Below, in pieces: positions 47,890 through 58,734 of a stretch of 64,000 nucleotides of DNA. The stretch lies in the NCBI GenBank assembly GCA_012932295.1, contig JAAONU010000033.1, positions 124,001 through 188,000 of the forward strand, in the 5' to 3' direction. Position 1 is the first letter of the stretch, and every line of letters begins with the position of its first letter. Position numbers and translations under genes: made by a program. This DNA is from Cyclina sinensis (Eukaryota > Mollusca > Bivalvia > Venerida > Veneridae). The notes beneath the pieces were generated by a model. The model was given only the letters and a program-made list of their open reading frames with translations, searched no databases and was not told the origin of the DNA.

Positions 47890-50170
47890 AAACATATAGA
47901 CTACCATGTACGTGTATCACATTAGGATTAGTTTATAGATGCTCACTTTTAAACATGAAAGCTTTTGCTGCTTTATAACTGCGGCTTTTGATCTGTTTAT
48001 GCAATACACGGAACTTTTGGCATCTAATTTCTTAGAAAAAAACTAAAATACCGTCAGCCTTTTTCCTAGAAGCCCATAAAACGCCTCGGAGCTCACTACT
48101 AAACTTTAGTAAGTTGTAATATGAAAGTAGGTAATATGCCATTCTTCCGAAAGTTATTTGTTCATTATACACTTTTGACAGTATATAATTTCATGTAAGC
48201 GAATCTTTCAGACACGCAGGTTATTTTAGAAAACCGCGGCAAAATTGTACCTCAAAGCTATTTTAAAAGCAAAATTCAGCGGACGAGCCCATTTTAAGCT
48301 AAAGCCGATGTAATGTAAAACTACACTTTCACTGAAAAAACAGTTAATTTGGACGGTTATTTGTCGGCGCTTAAACTACATTTTATTATCATCAAAGTAA
48401 AAGCAAAATTTGGGAGTAGTTGAGTTTGAGGATTTTTTTTTTTATTAATATGCCGTTGCATAAAAAACAATGATTAATATTTTATTGGTATAAACATGAA
48501 AAAAAAAATGTTTGATGATAATCAAAATTTACTTGATATTCAATCCTTTAATATCAAAATAGATAAAGTGGGTTCGACCTTACAATAAAATAGGCAGTAA
48601 TGTCCTATTCATTCAGGGAAGTAACTGCTGCAGTTCTGATTGTTCCAGTTTCGTTTGCATTTGCTCATTTGATAAGAACATAAACAGCCAGTGAATTACG
48701 AACGTCAAGGAAATACATTTTCAGTAGTTAGAGTGTTGGTTTAGTAAAGTATATATAGTCGAGGAATGCACTCGCATATTCTCTATTTAAAAACCCTAAC
48801 AGTTGAACAGTACTGAAATAAAAAGTATTCTTAATATGCCAAATTACATGTCCGACACTTATTTTGTGTCGACTTAATAGAATGCACCTGTGTTACTCTT
48901 GTTTTCTAAAACTGATATCGGTTGGAAGGTTAGCGTTGTATTTTTGTATCCCATTCAAATGTTTCTATGTTCACCGATGTAACTTCATAACGTGTAAGGC
49001 ATTAAACATTCATTTTAGATCAAAACTGAGTAACCGCGCTGTAACTGAAATTTTTTGTTAACCGCATTGAAAGATTAGTTTTAAGAGATATTTATTACAG
49101 TTGTACAGTAAATATAAGCATACATTCGTCAGTAAAGTATAATTTTACCAATATATAAGTGTTACAATATATATGTGCATGTTCTAATTTACTGTGCAAT
49201 TATTTGTTTAAATTTATCGTTTCGCAAGACCATTCAAACTTTAACCTTAACTTAATACTTAGGAGTACTGCCTTTTACTGCGTGTTTGTAATTGTAACTT
49301 TACTTGTAATCTGTAAACATTATTTTTGTGATGTTCTGATATTGTTAGGAGTGTGACAAGGTTTGGATTTTTTTTTCAGTTAGGTTATAGACTTGAACGA
49401 ATTTTGATTCTACGACAAACAACGAAATGATAGATAAACAGGCATAGAGACCCCGAAATTATTTCTCAATAGTTTTAGGTAAAATACCTGTTCTAAAGAA
49501 TCAAAATAAATATTGCAGCTAGGGATAAGTTCTGTATCGTTCTTCCTTCCCAAAGCATGGACAAACTAAAATTTGTTTTTGACTATATTCCTTTCTGTAA
49601 CTTTAAACTAAATATATTGAGGAAAAATGTATCTTAGCCTTGCGTGTAACGTAGATTATTTTACGGTTAAGAAGTTAAGGGGGAGTAAAATTCAAAACCG
49701 GGCTTCTTTCTAAACGCGTGCGCCGTGAAAGTGTGATTTCACGGTAGTTAATTCACAGTCTGGCTTCCTCTATACATACTGGGTTAAAATCGGCAAGTCG
49801 TGTTAGAAATTCTATGCAATAATATATAAAGAACATTAAAAAAAAATGTTGGCTAATGGTCTGGTTGGTGCAGAGGGCTTATATGTAAACCATTATGTAG
49901 AAAGGAAATGTACATTATTTTTTTTTATTATGTTCCCATGCATGTGTTTTTATTGACTGATTGATTGACTGATTGATTGATTTATTTATTGATTGCTTGA
50001 TTGATTGTTTTTCTTATTTTATGCTTCTAATCTTTCTTGCTACAAAAGGCGTTTAAACAAGGTTTCTATTGTATAATAAACAAACAATAGCAATAATACT
50101 GCACTGAAAGGTCTGTTTAGAATTAACATTAACACAGGCTGTAAAATAGTGTTTGTTTATTACATATATT
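47890..50170. other. Stretch with nothing supported
   Basis: AT-rich DNA between candidate gene C and the 3' end of gene B. Small open frames on the + strand (48864-49061, 49159-49356) have no motif. A GC-richer word, AAACGCGTGCGCCGTGAAAG (49713), has no context I can interpret. Confidence 0.45.
49947..50010. repeat. TTGA microsatellite
   Basis: Imperfect (TTGA)n with ATTTATT interruptions. Confidence 0.85.
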
Positions 50171-50179
50171 GTGTCACAA

Positions 50180-50370
50180 GTCATGCTGGGACTAGCCTCC
50201 GGGCTTATGAGACACCTTTACACGTTTACTCACCGATTCCTTATTCTATGTGCCAGGATATAGATGGTCAGGGAATCGGTTATCACTCACATCAAGGTAG
50301 CGGCTCACCAATCGGCCCCTGACGAAACTCAACCATCGACCACCCGCTCCGTAGGTGGACATCTGAATCA
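50180..50370. repeat. Dispersed SINE-like repeat (second copy)
   Basis: Shares CGGGCTTATGAGACAC and TTTACTCACCGATTCCTTAT and an ACCCGCTCCGTAGGTGGACA block with 25660-26040. The - strand open frame 50246-50428 is part of the repeat. Confidence 0.45.
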
Positions 50371-50554
50371 CTAGCTCACGGCAAAGGCTGTATTTCATTT
50401 TTCGTAATTCATTATACATCTTGCGCATTTGTTGTTTTTTCTCTTATTTTATGTCTTTATCTGTGGTATTTTGTGCGATATTAAATATGAAACTTTTAGA
50501 ATTATTTTCATTGAAGAATCATTCACACAATATATATATATATAAACAATGAAA

Positions 50555-50581
50555 GATAAATAAATAAATAAATAAATAAAA
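50555..50581. repeat. AAAT microsatellite
   Basis: (AAAT)n next to a short (TA)n tract at 50530, downstream of gene B. Confidence 0.85.
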
Positions 50582-50589
50582 AAGATGCA

Positions 50590-50595
50590 TTTATT
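50590..50595 (-). terminator. Possible poly(A) signal of gene B
   Basis: First AATAAA on the - strand that I see after the gene B stop codon, about 450 bases downstream. Weak because of the AT-rich context. Confidence 0.25.
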
Positions 50596-51046
50596 ATTTT
50601 ATATGAAAGGTATGATAAAATATTAGTCACGTTATTTATAGATGCGTATACACGTGCGCAAGAGTTTACAGTGAACTTAATATGATATCTGAATAAAACA
50701 AATCTGTATTGACATCTAAGTAAACAATTGTATTAAAAGCTTAACATGCCATATGAAAAAAAAAACAAAAAACAAAAGAACAAGATTTAATTATGTACAA
50801 CAAGAACATATGCAAAAATGCAAGGAATAATGCTGTAAGGCATAATACTGGAATCATAGAAGGATGCTTCAAGATGAACCTTAAGGATATTTTCCATTGA
50901 TTAAAGCATTTTACGTTTTGCTTCACTTTGTAATCCAGGACAAACAGCTGTCTTGTTCATAGTTTCTTCTTAAACTGAACATTATCATATATTGAACTAT
51001 GAGTGATTATCTTCTTCACTGATACTCTGCATACGGTTTCATGTAT

Positions 51047-51257
51047 TCACCTTTTTCGTCCCGGCACGTAGAGGTTTGAATACGAATCACATGTACTGTC
51101 TGCGGCTATTTTGGACCTGCCCGGCACGTAGAGGTTAGAACACACACCTCCAGCACCAGTTTCATTCATTTCAATGTTTTCAGATGTATTATTGTACATC
51201 TCACCAACTGCTGTTGTTCCATCATTGGCATTCTGTGCACCTGCATTTCTCGTGTTC
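51047..51257 (-). CDS. Gene B, terminal exon: cytoplasmic tail
   Basis: After the acceptor ATATTTTTCAG the exon runs, in phase 2, for 69 codons to a TGA at 51047-51049. It follows the transmembrane exon (AG plus G completes Arg). The tail is hydrophilic, with four tyrosines: EMYNNTSEN, DSYSN and two copies of SNLYVPGR near the end, then KR and stop. YNN fits the pYxN pattern read by Grb2-type SH2 domains; YVPG fits no ITAM, ITIM or YxxM pattern. Role in signalling is inference; reading frame, phase and stop are direct. Confidence 0.85.
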
Positions 51258-51727
51258 CTGAAAAATATGTAACTACATGAAAAAGGTGTGGATTTCAGTA
51301 TATTAATTCAAGTTTTCTACTAAAATTGAAAATTCTTTTTAAACTATCAGTTTTTGTCATTGCCATAAACCATCAAAATGTTGTTCATTCAACAAAACTA
51401 GCAAGTCAACAACTGACTATTGTTTTAATGAGTAAAAAATTGGCAGCGTCGTAATAGAACATATTGATATAATGTCGGAATACAATTTAAACACAGACCT
51501 CAAGCGAGCTAAAATATTTAACTATATCTAAAACCTTCCGCTGACAGTTCTAGTTAACAGTCCAAGTTTATTAAAAAAATAAACAGCTCAAATTCTACAG
51601 TTTTTTATGAAGATATTTTAGATTAAAAAAGGAATAAATTCGAAATTTAGAAGCAAAACCGTAAGCTCTTGTAGAAATACCCACCTCAAAAATATATATT
51701 ACTTAAATGAAATAAAATCATCAGTAC

Positions 51728-51824
51728 CTTTTGCAACAAAAAATTACTACCAAGATTCCAACAACTAAGATCCCAACAGACACACAAGCGATTAGGATGA
51801 CTTCATCGTTGCCCAGTAGAGACT
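51728..51824 (-). CDS. Gene B, exon: transmembrane segment
   Basis: This 97-bp exon, phase 1 to 2, encodes SLLGNDEV, then the hydrophobic stretch ILIACVSVGILVVGILVVIF and the cytoplasmic CCKR. The orientation with Cys-Cys-Lys-Arg at the inner side is that of a type I membrane protein. The acceptor is TATTTTTAAG, with few pyrimidines; the donor is AAAAG|GTACTG. It joins the tail exon in phase and accepts either the SRCR second-half exon directly or the possible stalk exon at 52454-52480. Confidence 0.88.
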
Positions 51825-52104
51825 CTTAAAAATAATAAAAAGAAATTAATTTAAAAATCATATATGACAAAACAACTTTAGAAATTCACGGAATTCTAAA
51901 AGTTTCCTTTATTTCACAAACAAATGATTACAGTACAGATCTTTTCTAAGAGAAACGACAAAAATCGTATGAAACTCTTAAGGATGACGACGATATGCAA
52001 ATCGGAGTTTATTTTTAAATGTAATTGTCGCTCTTGTCATGAATAAGGATACTATTAGTATCTCACTGAGTGAAGATGTAAATGAAATTTTTTAGACTTC
52101 TTAC

Positions 52105-52480
52105 GTTTGCAAATCAAAATAGCACGCCGTAAATACAAACTTTGATTGCTTGTGTCCATATTTTCTGATAGTGTTGTTGATTTGTATGAACGACTGTATG
52201 TTGTAACATATTCATGGCTACTTGTCGTGGACTCTGACGTGATGTAGAAACCACTCTTTGATTGCATGTGTGTCGCGGACAAGCTGTGTATCTGATTTTG
52301 TTGTTGTGCTTTCTGGTGCTGAAGTGACTGAAATCTTTTTTGATATATATGAACGGCTAAACGTTGTATCACAGTCATGGCTTCTCCCCGTTGATACCGA
52401 TGTTGAATGCAAAGCACTCTTTGTTTCATGGCTATGATGGACAAGTTGTGTACCTGCCTCTGTAGATGTCCTTTCTGGTG
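52105..52480 (-). repeat. Two tandem 160-bp units with acceptor-like starts
   Basis: Unit 1 (52480 to about 52320) and unit 2 (52318 to about 52155) both begin CACTTCAGCACCAGAAAG and stay alignable to their ends. Unit 1 reads as a Ser/Thr-rich frame (THETKSALHSTSVSTG). Unit 2 has one extra base (GCAATCAAAG against GAAACAAAG) which breaks the frame, and its donor-like GTACAC is ATACAC. The overlapping 186-codon frame (52055-52615) has a Gln/His-rich, less natural sequence and is probably a shadow. Confidence 0.6.
52454..52480 (-). CDS. Gene B, possible 27-bp stalk exon
   Basis: After the acceptor TTTTTCACTTCAG come CACCAGAAAGG and onward for 27 bases to GAGGCAG|GTACAC. Phase 1-1 fits between the SRCR and transmembrane exons and would add APERTSTEA, a Ser/Thr-rich stalk. 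A longer reading in the same frame continues to about 52218 as a Ser/Thr-rich frame ending in a stop. A degenerate copy of the unit lies just downstream (52105-52318). The gene also splices in frame without it, so it may be optional or false. Confidence 0.3.
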
Positions 52481-52555
52481 CTGAAGTGAAAAACATCTTT
52501 TTTCATAATCTGCTGTAGTTTTTCTATGATCTGTATGCTGCTCATTCATAATGTG

Positions 52556-52590
52556 TGCCCGAGTGTGTGCGTGCGTGCGTATGTGTGTGA
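52556..52590. repeat. GT-rich tract
   Basis: Imperfect GTGTGCGTGCGTGCGTATGT microsatellite. Confidence 0.8.
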
Positions 52591-52697
52591 AGGGATGGGG
52601 GCACTGACAAGTCATATGTTTGTCAGTATTACAGCACCTGGAATATAGTAGTCACCATATTTTGGTTGTATTTTTTCGAAGTTGTATGTTAGCGATG

Positions 52698-52699
<2 letters not shown>

Positions 52700-52767
<68 letters not shown>
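52700..52767. repeat. AT microsatellite
   Basis: (AT)n, 34 units, in the gene B intron between the SRCR and transmembrane exons. It gives the Tyr-Ile run in the open frame at 52612-52809, which is not a gene. Confidence 0.95.
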
Positions 52768-52771
<4 letters not shown>

Positions 52772-52809
52772 CTTGTAATCGATGTTATGAAATGTTCTTT
52801 TTGGGACAT

Positions 52810-55050
52810 AAGACTTTGAATTGGTAAGTTAAGTATACACGGAACAAATGTAAGGATGTCTGATCATTTATAGTAGGTTCTCAAATGAAATATACAGTAC
52901 AAGACAGATCAAGTATAAATTATTGAATAGAGAACCATGATGCATAGTAGTAATGTACTGGATACAGCCTGGTGATTGCTTAAACGTTACTATAGTGAGC
53001 TGACATATGTGTCCATATACATGTTATAACCGAAATTGTAGAAACTTCAGCTCGCCCTTGCGTTTCTTTGGTTCTGTATGTTGATTTATTGATATCAAAT
53101 TCAGGAAACACTGGCACGAATGTTTGTAATTGCTTTAAGAAAAAACAAAAAAACAGGAATTCTGCGACACAAATCTTTGACCGTGTACTTAACCTTTACC
53201 CTGAGTCGTGCTTGTGAAATGTGAAATGAGGAATTTGCATAAAGTCCCACTGAAATAATTATCTGACTTAAGTTAAATGAATATCCTTAAAGCGTTACAA
53301 GTGACAAAGAGTAGAACATAAGACTTTCCGAAACATGTTTGAATCGAAATTGTGCAATTCAGCGCGTCTATAATGTTGGTTCTGCAAGTTGCCTTCATGA
53401 TATAGTTACATGGTTATCATGCAAATGGGTTTAGAAAATATGTAGCGGACAGATATTCTATTCCTCGAATCTTGACTTTGAACTGTGACCTTTACATTGA
53501 CCTAAAATATTGAAACTGCATTCTGTCTTAATTTGCTAAACATTTGAACAAATTTCATTAATACAATGTATTCTATAAAGTTATAGACATATTGAACGGA
53601 CAAACATTGCTAATGGAAGGTAAGACGGACGGACGAACAGACGAACGGACGACCAGAGACATAACATTGTGCGTCCTTTTTACAGTATAAACATGTTTCA
53701 CAGGCCATAACTGCATACTATTTCTTTCAATTTGTTTAGAAAGAAAACAACTACATAATAGTATATAACCAACATTTATGTACAAACTACATTTTGAAGT
53801 AATTGGTAAACTGTTAACTTGCCATTACCTGTCACTACAACGACTTAATGATGTTTTCAATTATGTTCAGTCAAAAACTAGAGCGAAAGTGTTCATGACT
53901 CCTTTCTTTAAAACAATGGAACAAATCTTCCTCAATTTTTCAGCGCATAAAAAGTGCATTAAGACTTTTTCTTTGTTACCCTGCTATAGTATGTTTTAAT
54001 TGTCTTTTTAGTTGACGTCATTTGTTTTGCAATATTTTGCAAGTCAAATCATGATTCATGGTTTTCTTGAAATTTCAAAGTTTTGTATCCGTATCGGTGA
54101 TGTACTTGCCAACAAGAAACTACGTATTATTCCAAATCTATTATGAAACCTTCAGAAACAGAAGAGAATACATGCGCTATTTATTCTGTTATTTGGAATT
54201 TCAGCTGAAAACTTTGCACGGCAGTTAAACTGACATAGGAATACAATCTCACGTCCTTGTGTTCGACTTCGACAAACTGATGTTTTTCACAGGTCAGTCA
54301 GTAAGACTTGAATAAAAAAAATTTTTTGCAACACAAAACGTGTTCAAGCAAATTCCTTCGCCTTCACCACAATGTATTCCGACAGAGAAAATAAAGCATC
54401 CGTTGGAGGAAAGTTAGAAAAAATTCACGTTATGAAAAGCTTTCAATTCCTGCAATTGCACTTCTATTCTATCAATGAATCGGTTGCGTCTGGTGAATTT
54501 TATTTGTTTATTTGTATAATATCATGGAGGTTTCAGCAGAAATTACCTAATTTAAGGAGACACAACAGCATTTAATCATATCTTACAAATTTATTGGTTA
54601 CTTTCTTTAAAATACTCGTCTTTTAAAATAGACACCTATATTCCAAACTTTTTACGTTTTTATACCGAAATACAAGAAAACATTGAATCAACCAAATGTA
54701 CCAGTCAGTAGCCTTTAATATGCACAGAATATACGTCTGTGTCATTGAAAAAGGATTTATGTATATAGGACTATTCGTGTTGTATGGACTGTATGCACAC
54801 TTTGTTAGTTTGCATTTTTCCCTTTTTCCCTTTTTTCCATCCTCCTATATCATGGAATCATGATCATGTTTTTCTTTTTGAATATAAAAGTGAACTTGGA
54901 CTTTTGTTCTAAACTCACTTGGTTTAATTTATCTTGAACGAATTGACATTTGTAAAGTCGTCGGGTTGTCTGAAGAAGAAATATTACATGCATTGATTGT
55001 GTTTTTATCATAATGCTTCATAGAATGTTATAATACATATCTTAAATTTG
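52810..55050. other. Gene B intron, nothing coding seen
   Basis: AT-rich intron between the SRCR second-half exon and the stalk/transmembrane exons. Apart from the repeat end near 53.6 kb I see nothing that I can name. Confidence 0.5.
53575..53680. repeat. Dispersed repeat end with GGACGAAC tract
   Basis: ACGGACGGACGAACAGACGA, then ACGGACGACCAGAGACATAA, of the same kind as the simple tracts ending repeats at 32230 and 38590. Confidence 0.55.
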
Positions 55051-55056
55051 GCTTAC

Positions 55057-55217
55057 CTGAACAAGTTACACGCAATCTGGTACACAAAGAAGATACTTCA
55101 TCTGAACTGTAAGAGCATTGATTTATGTTTGATTCTGATCCTGAACAATCCAGTCTGTCAATTAGCGGATTAAGCCTCGTCTCTTTCTCAAATTCAAAAA
55201 TCCACACATCTTTGCGT
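55057..55217 (-). CDS. Gene B, exon: SRCR domain, second half
   Basis: This 161-bp exon, phase 2 to 1, has the acceptor TTATATCAG and the donor TTCAG|GTAAGC. It encodes RKDVWIFEFEKETRLNP, then the SRCR end LDCSGSESNINQC and the last cysteines SLC and LRVTC. With the upstream half-exon the domain has six cysteines in the group A spacing. The usual FGxGxGPIWLD segment is replaced by the charged FEFEKETRLNPLIDR, so the domain is diverged. Arg is completed across the 4.9-kb intron, which contains a Tc1-like remnant and a TIR element. Confidence 0.88.
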
Positions 55218-55219
55218 CT

Positions 55220-57740
55220 GATATAAGAAACGATATTGCTTTAAAAATGTTTATATCTGTTGTTTATGGTCAAAAGCTGTAGAAACTCGAAAGTGATAAC
55301 AGAGCAAAACACAAAGAAAACATTCCTTTTTTACTGGGGTCGAGAAATAAACAATTGAATAAAAATTCTCAGTAAAATAGCGAGCAAATTATCTCAATCC
55401 CATTTGCAAACATATTATAGAAAGTGTCTATTTAAAAAATGAGATCTGTTTACATGATATATCAGCATAATTATACTCACTATGCAAACTATACATACTT
55501 GAACAATAAACGCCTTGTCGAGAAATAGGCGTTCATTTTGTTACCAAAATAGATTAATAGAAAAACTGCAGCAATGTATCTATCTCTGACCAAAAACTCT
55601 AAACAACCGAATCCTTAACGACTTCTAACAACCTATTGGTTAATTCATTGAAATTGATTCGTTCAGTCCATTCGTATCACCCATACGGTTTCATCGATGT
55701 CAGAGGTTAGTTTATACATGTGTAAGTTGATATACAGCCATGTGTACAGAGCTTTTCTAGAAAGTGTTGCGTTTGATAATTCTGAAGCTAAAGTTTAATT
55801 CAAAGAACTTAGGTTTGTGCACACTTTTGTATGGTCGAAAGCGAAAGGTTTAGGCCCCCTAGATCTATTCCGTGGAATAATGACCACGTCCTATAAATTT
55901 CTAAGGATCTATTTTATCAAATAGTAGTTAACAATATTTGAAAATAATTGATTTTTGACACAATCCCTAAAGACAAGAAACAAAGAAAACACAAAAAGAA
56001 ACAATTTATTCATAACATTAGAGGATATAAGAATTTTTTTATTGAATCAAAACCTCTAATCAATTTTGCATGGTTACCTATTGGCCATTGTCTTAAACAA
56101 ATATACATCTAGTATATTTCAATAGATTCTTGTTTCATTTGCATACAAATTATATACTGTCAACAACATAATATCTCTGTAATGATATATTAGCACGTAA
56201 GTACTATTAAAAAGTATTTTTTGTGTTTAAAGTAATGACATAATACTTTTAAGTAAAGAAGTGTGTGTGTGCGCGAGTGTGTGTGTGAAATAAATATCTC
56301 ACTTGGGGCTTAAGTGAAAAGGCAAATTTAATTAGAGATTTCATGAACTTACTGAAAATAAGTTTGAAAGTTTACAAGAGACTACTTTTGTTGTTGTTGT
56401 TTTCTGTGTGAGCTCGAAAGTTTATTTGACGAGTGAGCATCAGGTTAAATATTTAAGAATAAATTGTAAAAATCTGATGTTCTCCAGTGAAATAAATTTT
56501 TGATCTCATACAGATAAAAAACACAAATATTCAATTTATTTAATACATCTTGATCTTTTATTTAAAATATAAGCTGTGAACAATTTCACTAACCCGTCGT
56601 GCACACCATTGTTTACTACTGTCTGCACGTGCGAGACGTTATTCAAACAGTACCAAGAAAAACGACAAAATAAATGATAGCCTGCTTACTTCGTGGTGAA
56701 TTTTATCTTCTGTAAAATATGGAGAGAAAAAATATCGACAATAACTTTTCTTGATTCAAATTAATACAGCTAAATAATATCGAAATGTTAACATCGGCAA
56801 TATCAGGGCGTTCTGTATTTTGAAATGACCGCGATTTGTTGTATGTCAGTTATTCAGTAACACTACACTTTGATATGATAATCTAACGTTTTCATATTTT
56901 TCTAGACTATATTAGTGTAGTTGTGTGTTTTGTGATTCATTTAATCAAAGAAACCTGAAGTTTTATCAATGTAAATAAGTTGGAGGAACTTGTAGATAAT
57001 TGTAGGCATTTGTAGAAAAATCAACGTGAATGCAACGCCGTTTTCGGGCACCTTCTTGAAACATATTTTATTTATGATCATACTCGAAAAAAGGGCCTTG
57101 TGAAAAAAATAATGCTTGAACTCAATATATGCATCGAAATCCAACGTCATTCTTGTCGTGTTATAATCTTTCTGGCATTTTTAATCGTTTTTTTTCTTGA
57201 CGTGCTGTCGTTGTAATTATCTGTTACCCAACGAAACATACGTGCTATATGGTGCGTTTTGTTCTTACCATATTTTCGGCGCGTAGACTACATTTGTTGC
57301 TTTTCATTTCAAGGTGCTATCGCATGAAAACAACTGCTAACTGTGATACAAAGCATAATATCTACTCAAAAAGTGACACATTGTCAAATTCAAATGAAGA
57401 ATTATTATAAGAATATATAGGTATAAGCCTAAAAGTACATATTCTTCAAACATTCTGTTTATTTTTACCAGTTTAACCTTTTTGAAGTTGTTAGCAGACA
57501 CCCTTTTTGTTGTTGTTGTTTGTTTACCTATATGTACATTTTTGATAAATAAACAAATGGAAATTAGTGTGCAGATACAAGAATGGTACGCACTGTGTAG
57601 TACGACACCGTGAAAATTTTCGTTTTGAAATTTCACTATTGGTTTATCCGAATATTATGTATTGTTATAATGAAGTAAAAATCACTTCTGCAAAATCTAG
57701 CAGATGTACAAAAAAGCATTCTTTGCATTTATTGGTGTAT
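55220..57740. other. Gene B intron inside the SRCR domain, no exon seen
   Basis: Left part of the phase-2 intron that separates the SRCR halves. AT-rich, without recognisable mobile element; small open frames have no motif. Confidence 0.5.
56262..56290. repeat. GT microsatellite
   Basis: (GT)n with a GCGCGA interruption in the SRCR-splitting intron of gene B. Confidence 0.85.
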
Positions 57741-57748
57741 CATGCATA

Positions 57749-58196
57749 AAGCGACTGACTCACAGAATTTTGCTGATTTTTTTTTTCTGTAAAATTTAAG
57801 AGAATTTAATCTATTATCGGAAAAAAATAATATTACGCTTCAATACACCATGAAAACTGGAAAAAAAGGTTTTGACTTAACCAGGATTCGAACCCACGAC
57901 CTTTCGGTCATTAAAATAAAGAGCCACGATATCTAGACCACTGAGCCGCAGTGCCTACTTAATAGAAGGCTTCAAAGATAATTTTATAGCTAAAGTATAT
58001 ACCCCTAACGGAGTAAACGCGGTATTTATTTACCGATTAAAGTGCGTAAAACTTTATATTTTGATGTTTTTCTGTATCCGAAAAATGAGTCAGTAACTTA
58101 GTCTAAATATGTTCTTCACAAATACAGTAAAAATTTCAAGATGTTAGAACATTTTCTTTCTTTTTTATCTTTGGACCATCTGTGAGTCAGTCACTT
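57749..58196 (-). mobile_element. TIR element with tRNA-like core (copy 2)
   Basis: About 448 bp between AAGCGACTGACTCACAG and CTGTGAGTCAGTCACTT, a near-perfect 17-bp terminal inverted repeat, flanked by TA on each side. It is the inverted counterpart of 34917-35321: both contain the tRNA-like core and the AAAACTTTATATTTTGATGT / AACTTAGTCTAAATATGTTC segments. It lies in the intron that splits the gene B SRCR domain. Confidence 0.75.
57879..57955 (-). other. tRNA-like sequence inside TIR element (copy 2)
   Basis: On the - strand GCGGCTCAGTGGTCTAGATA resembles an A box and GTGGGTTCGAATCCTGG holds a perfect B box. ACCGAAAGGT..GGGTTCGAATCCTGGTTAAG is shared with copy 1. The T stem pairs for four positions including wobble. 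It looks like a tRNA-derived promoter. Confidence 0.6.
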
Positions 58197-58734
58197 TAAG
58201 GCATTATGATTGCTAGAATGTTATTGTAAATTTACAATTATCAATGCCAATACAAAATCAGATAAACAAATAACACTGTCACATACAATTGCGTCTTGTT
58301 CGTTACAGTTGTGATTTTAATTTTGATTGATAAATCGGTATTGTTCTAACTTAGTGTTAAACCCGGACACTCGTCGAGACTAGTTAGATTTTGAATATGT
58401 TTTCGAATATTTTTCGATCTTCTAAGAAGAATACCCATATGTGCCTTTGATGTTTACTTTTATGGACGTTCATTAGTATGTTTGCTCTTGATGATTACTA
58501 TAACGAAAATACAAAGGGCTATTTGCTGGCTATTTTCTATTTGATAAATGCTAATTTCAGCTTAGCAAACTTTGTCTGAGCTCTTTCGTAAATGATTTAG
58601 TTTTAATATTTATTGGGATTTGCACAAAATGGTAGAGATGAATGTTAAGACAAGACTTCGGAAAGATTTGTCTGACATAATCTGGTCTATTTAAATGCTC
58701 ATACTCCTTCGAAAATACTTGCATTACAAGGATA

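Noticed and set aside
52055..52615. 186-codon open frame on the - strand, the longest in the window
   Set aside because: Gln/His-rich translation with no motif. A different frame of the same DNA gives a more natural Ser/Thr-rich sequence, and a splice-compatible microexon lies in that other frame. Treated as a shadow of a tandemly duplicated stalk region.
52612..52809. Open frame with a long Tyr-Ile run
   Set aside because: Created by the (AT)n microsatellite.
57879..57955. Functional tRNA gene
   Set aside because: The B box is perfect and the A box fair, but the acceptor stem and anticodon arm do not fold cleanly and the sequence is repeated inside a mobile element.
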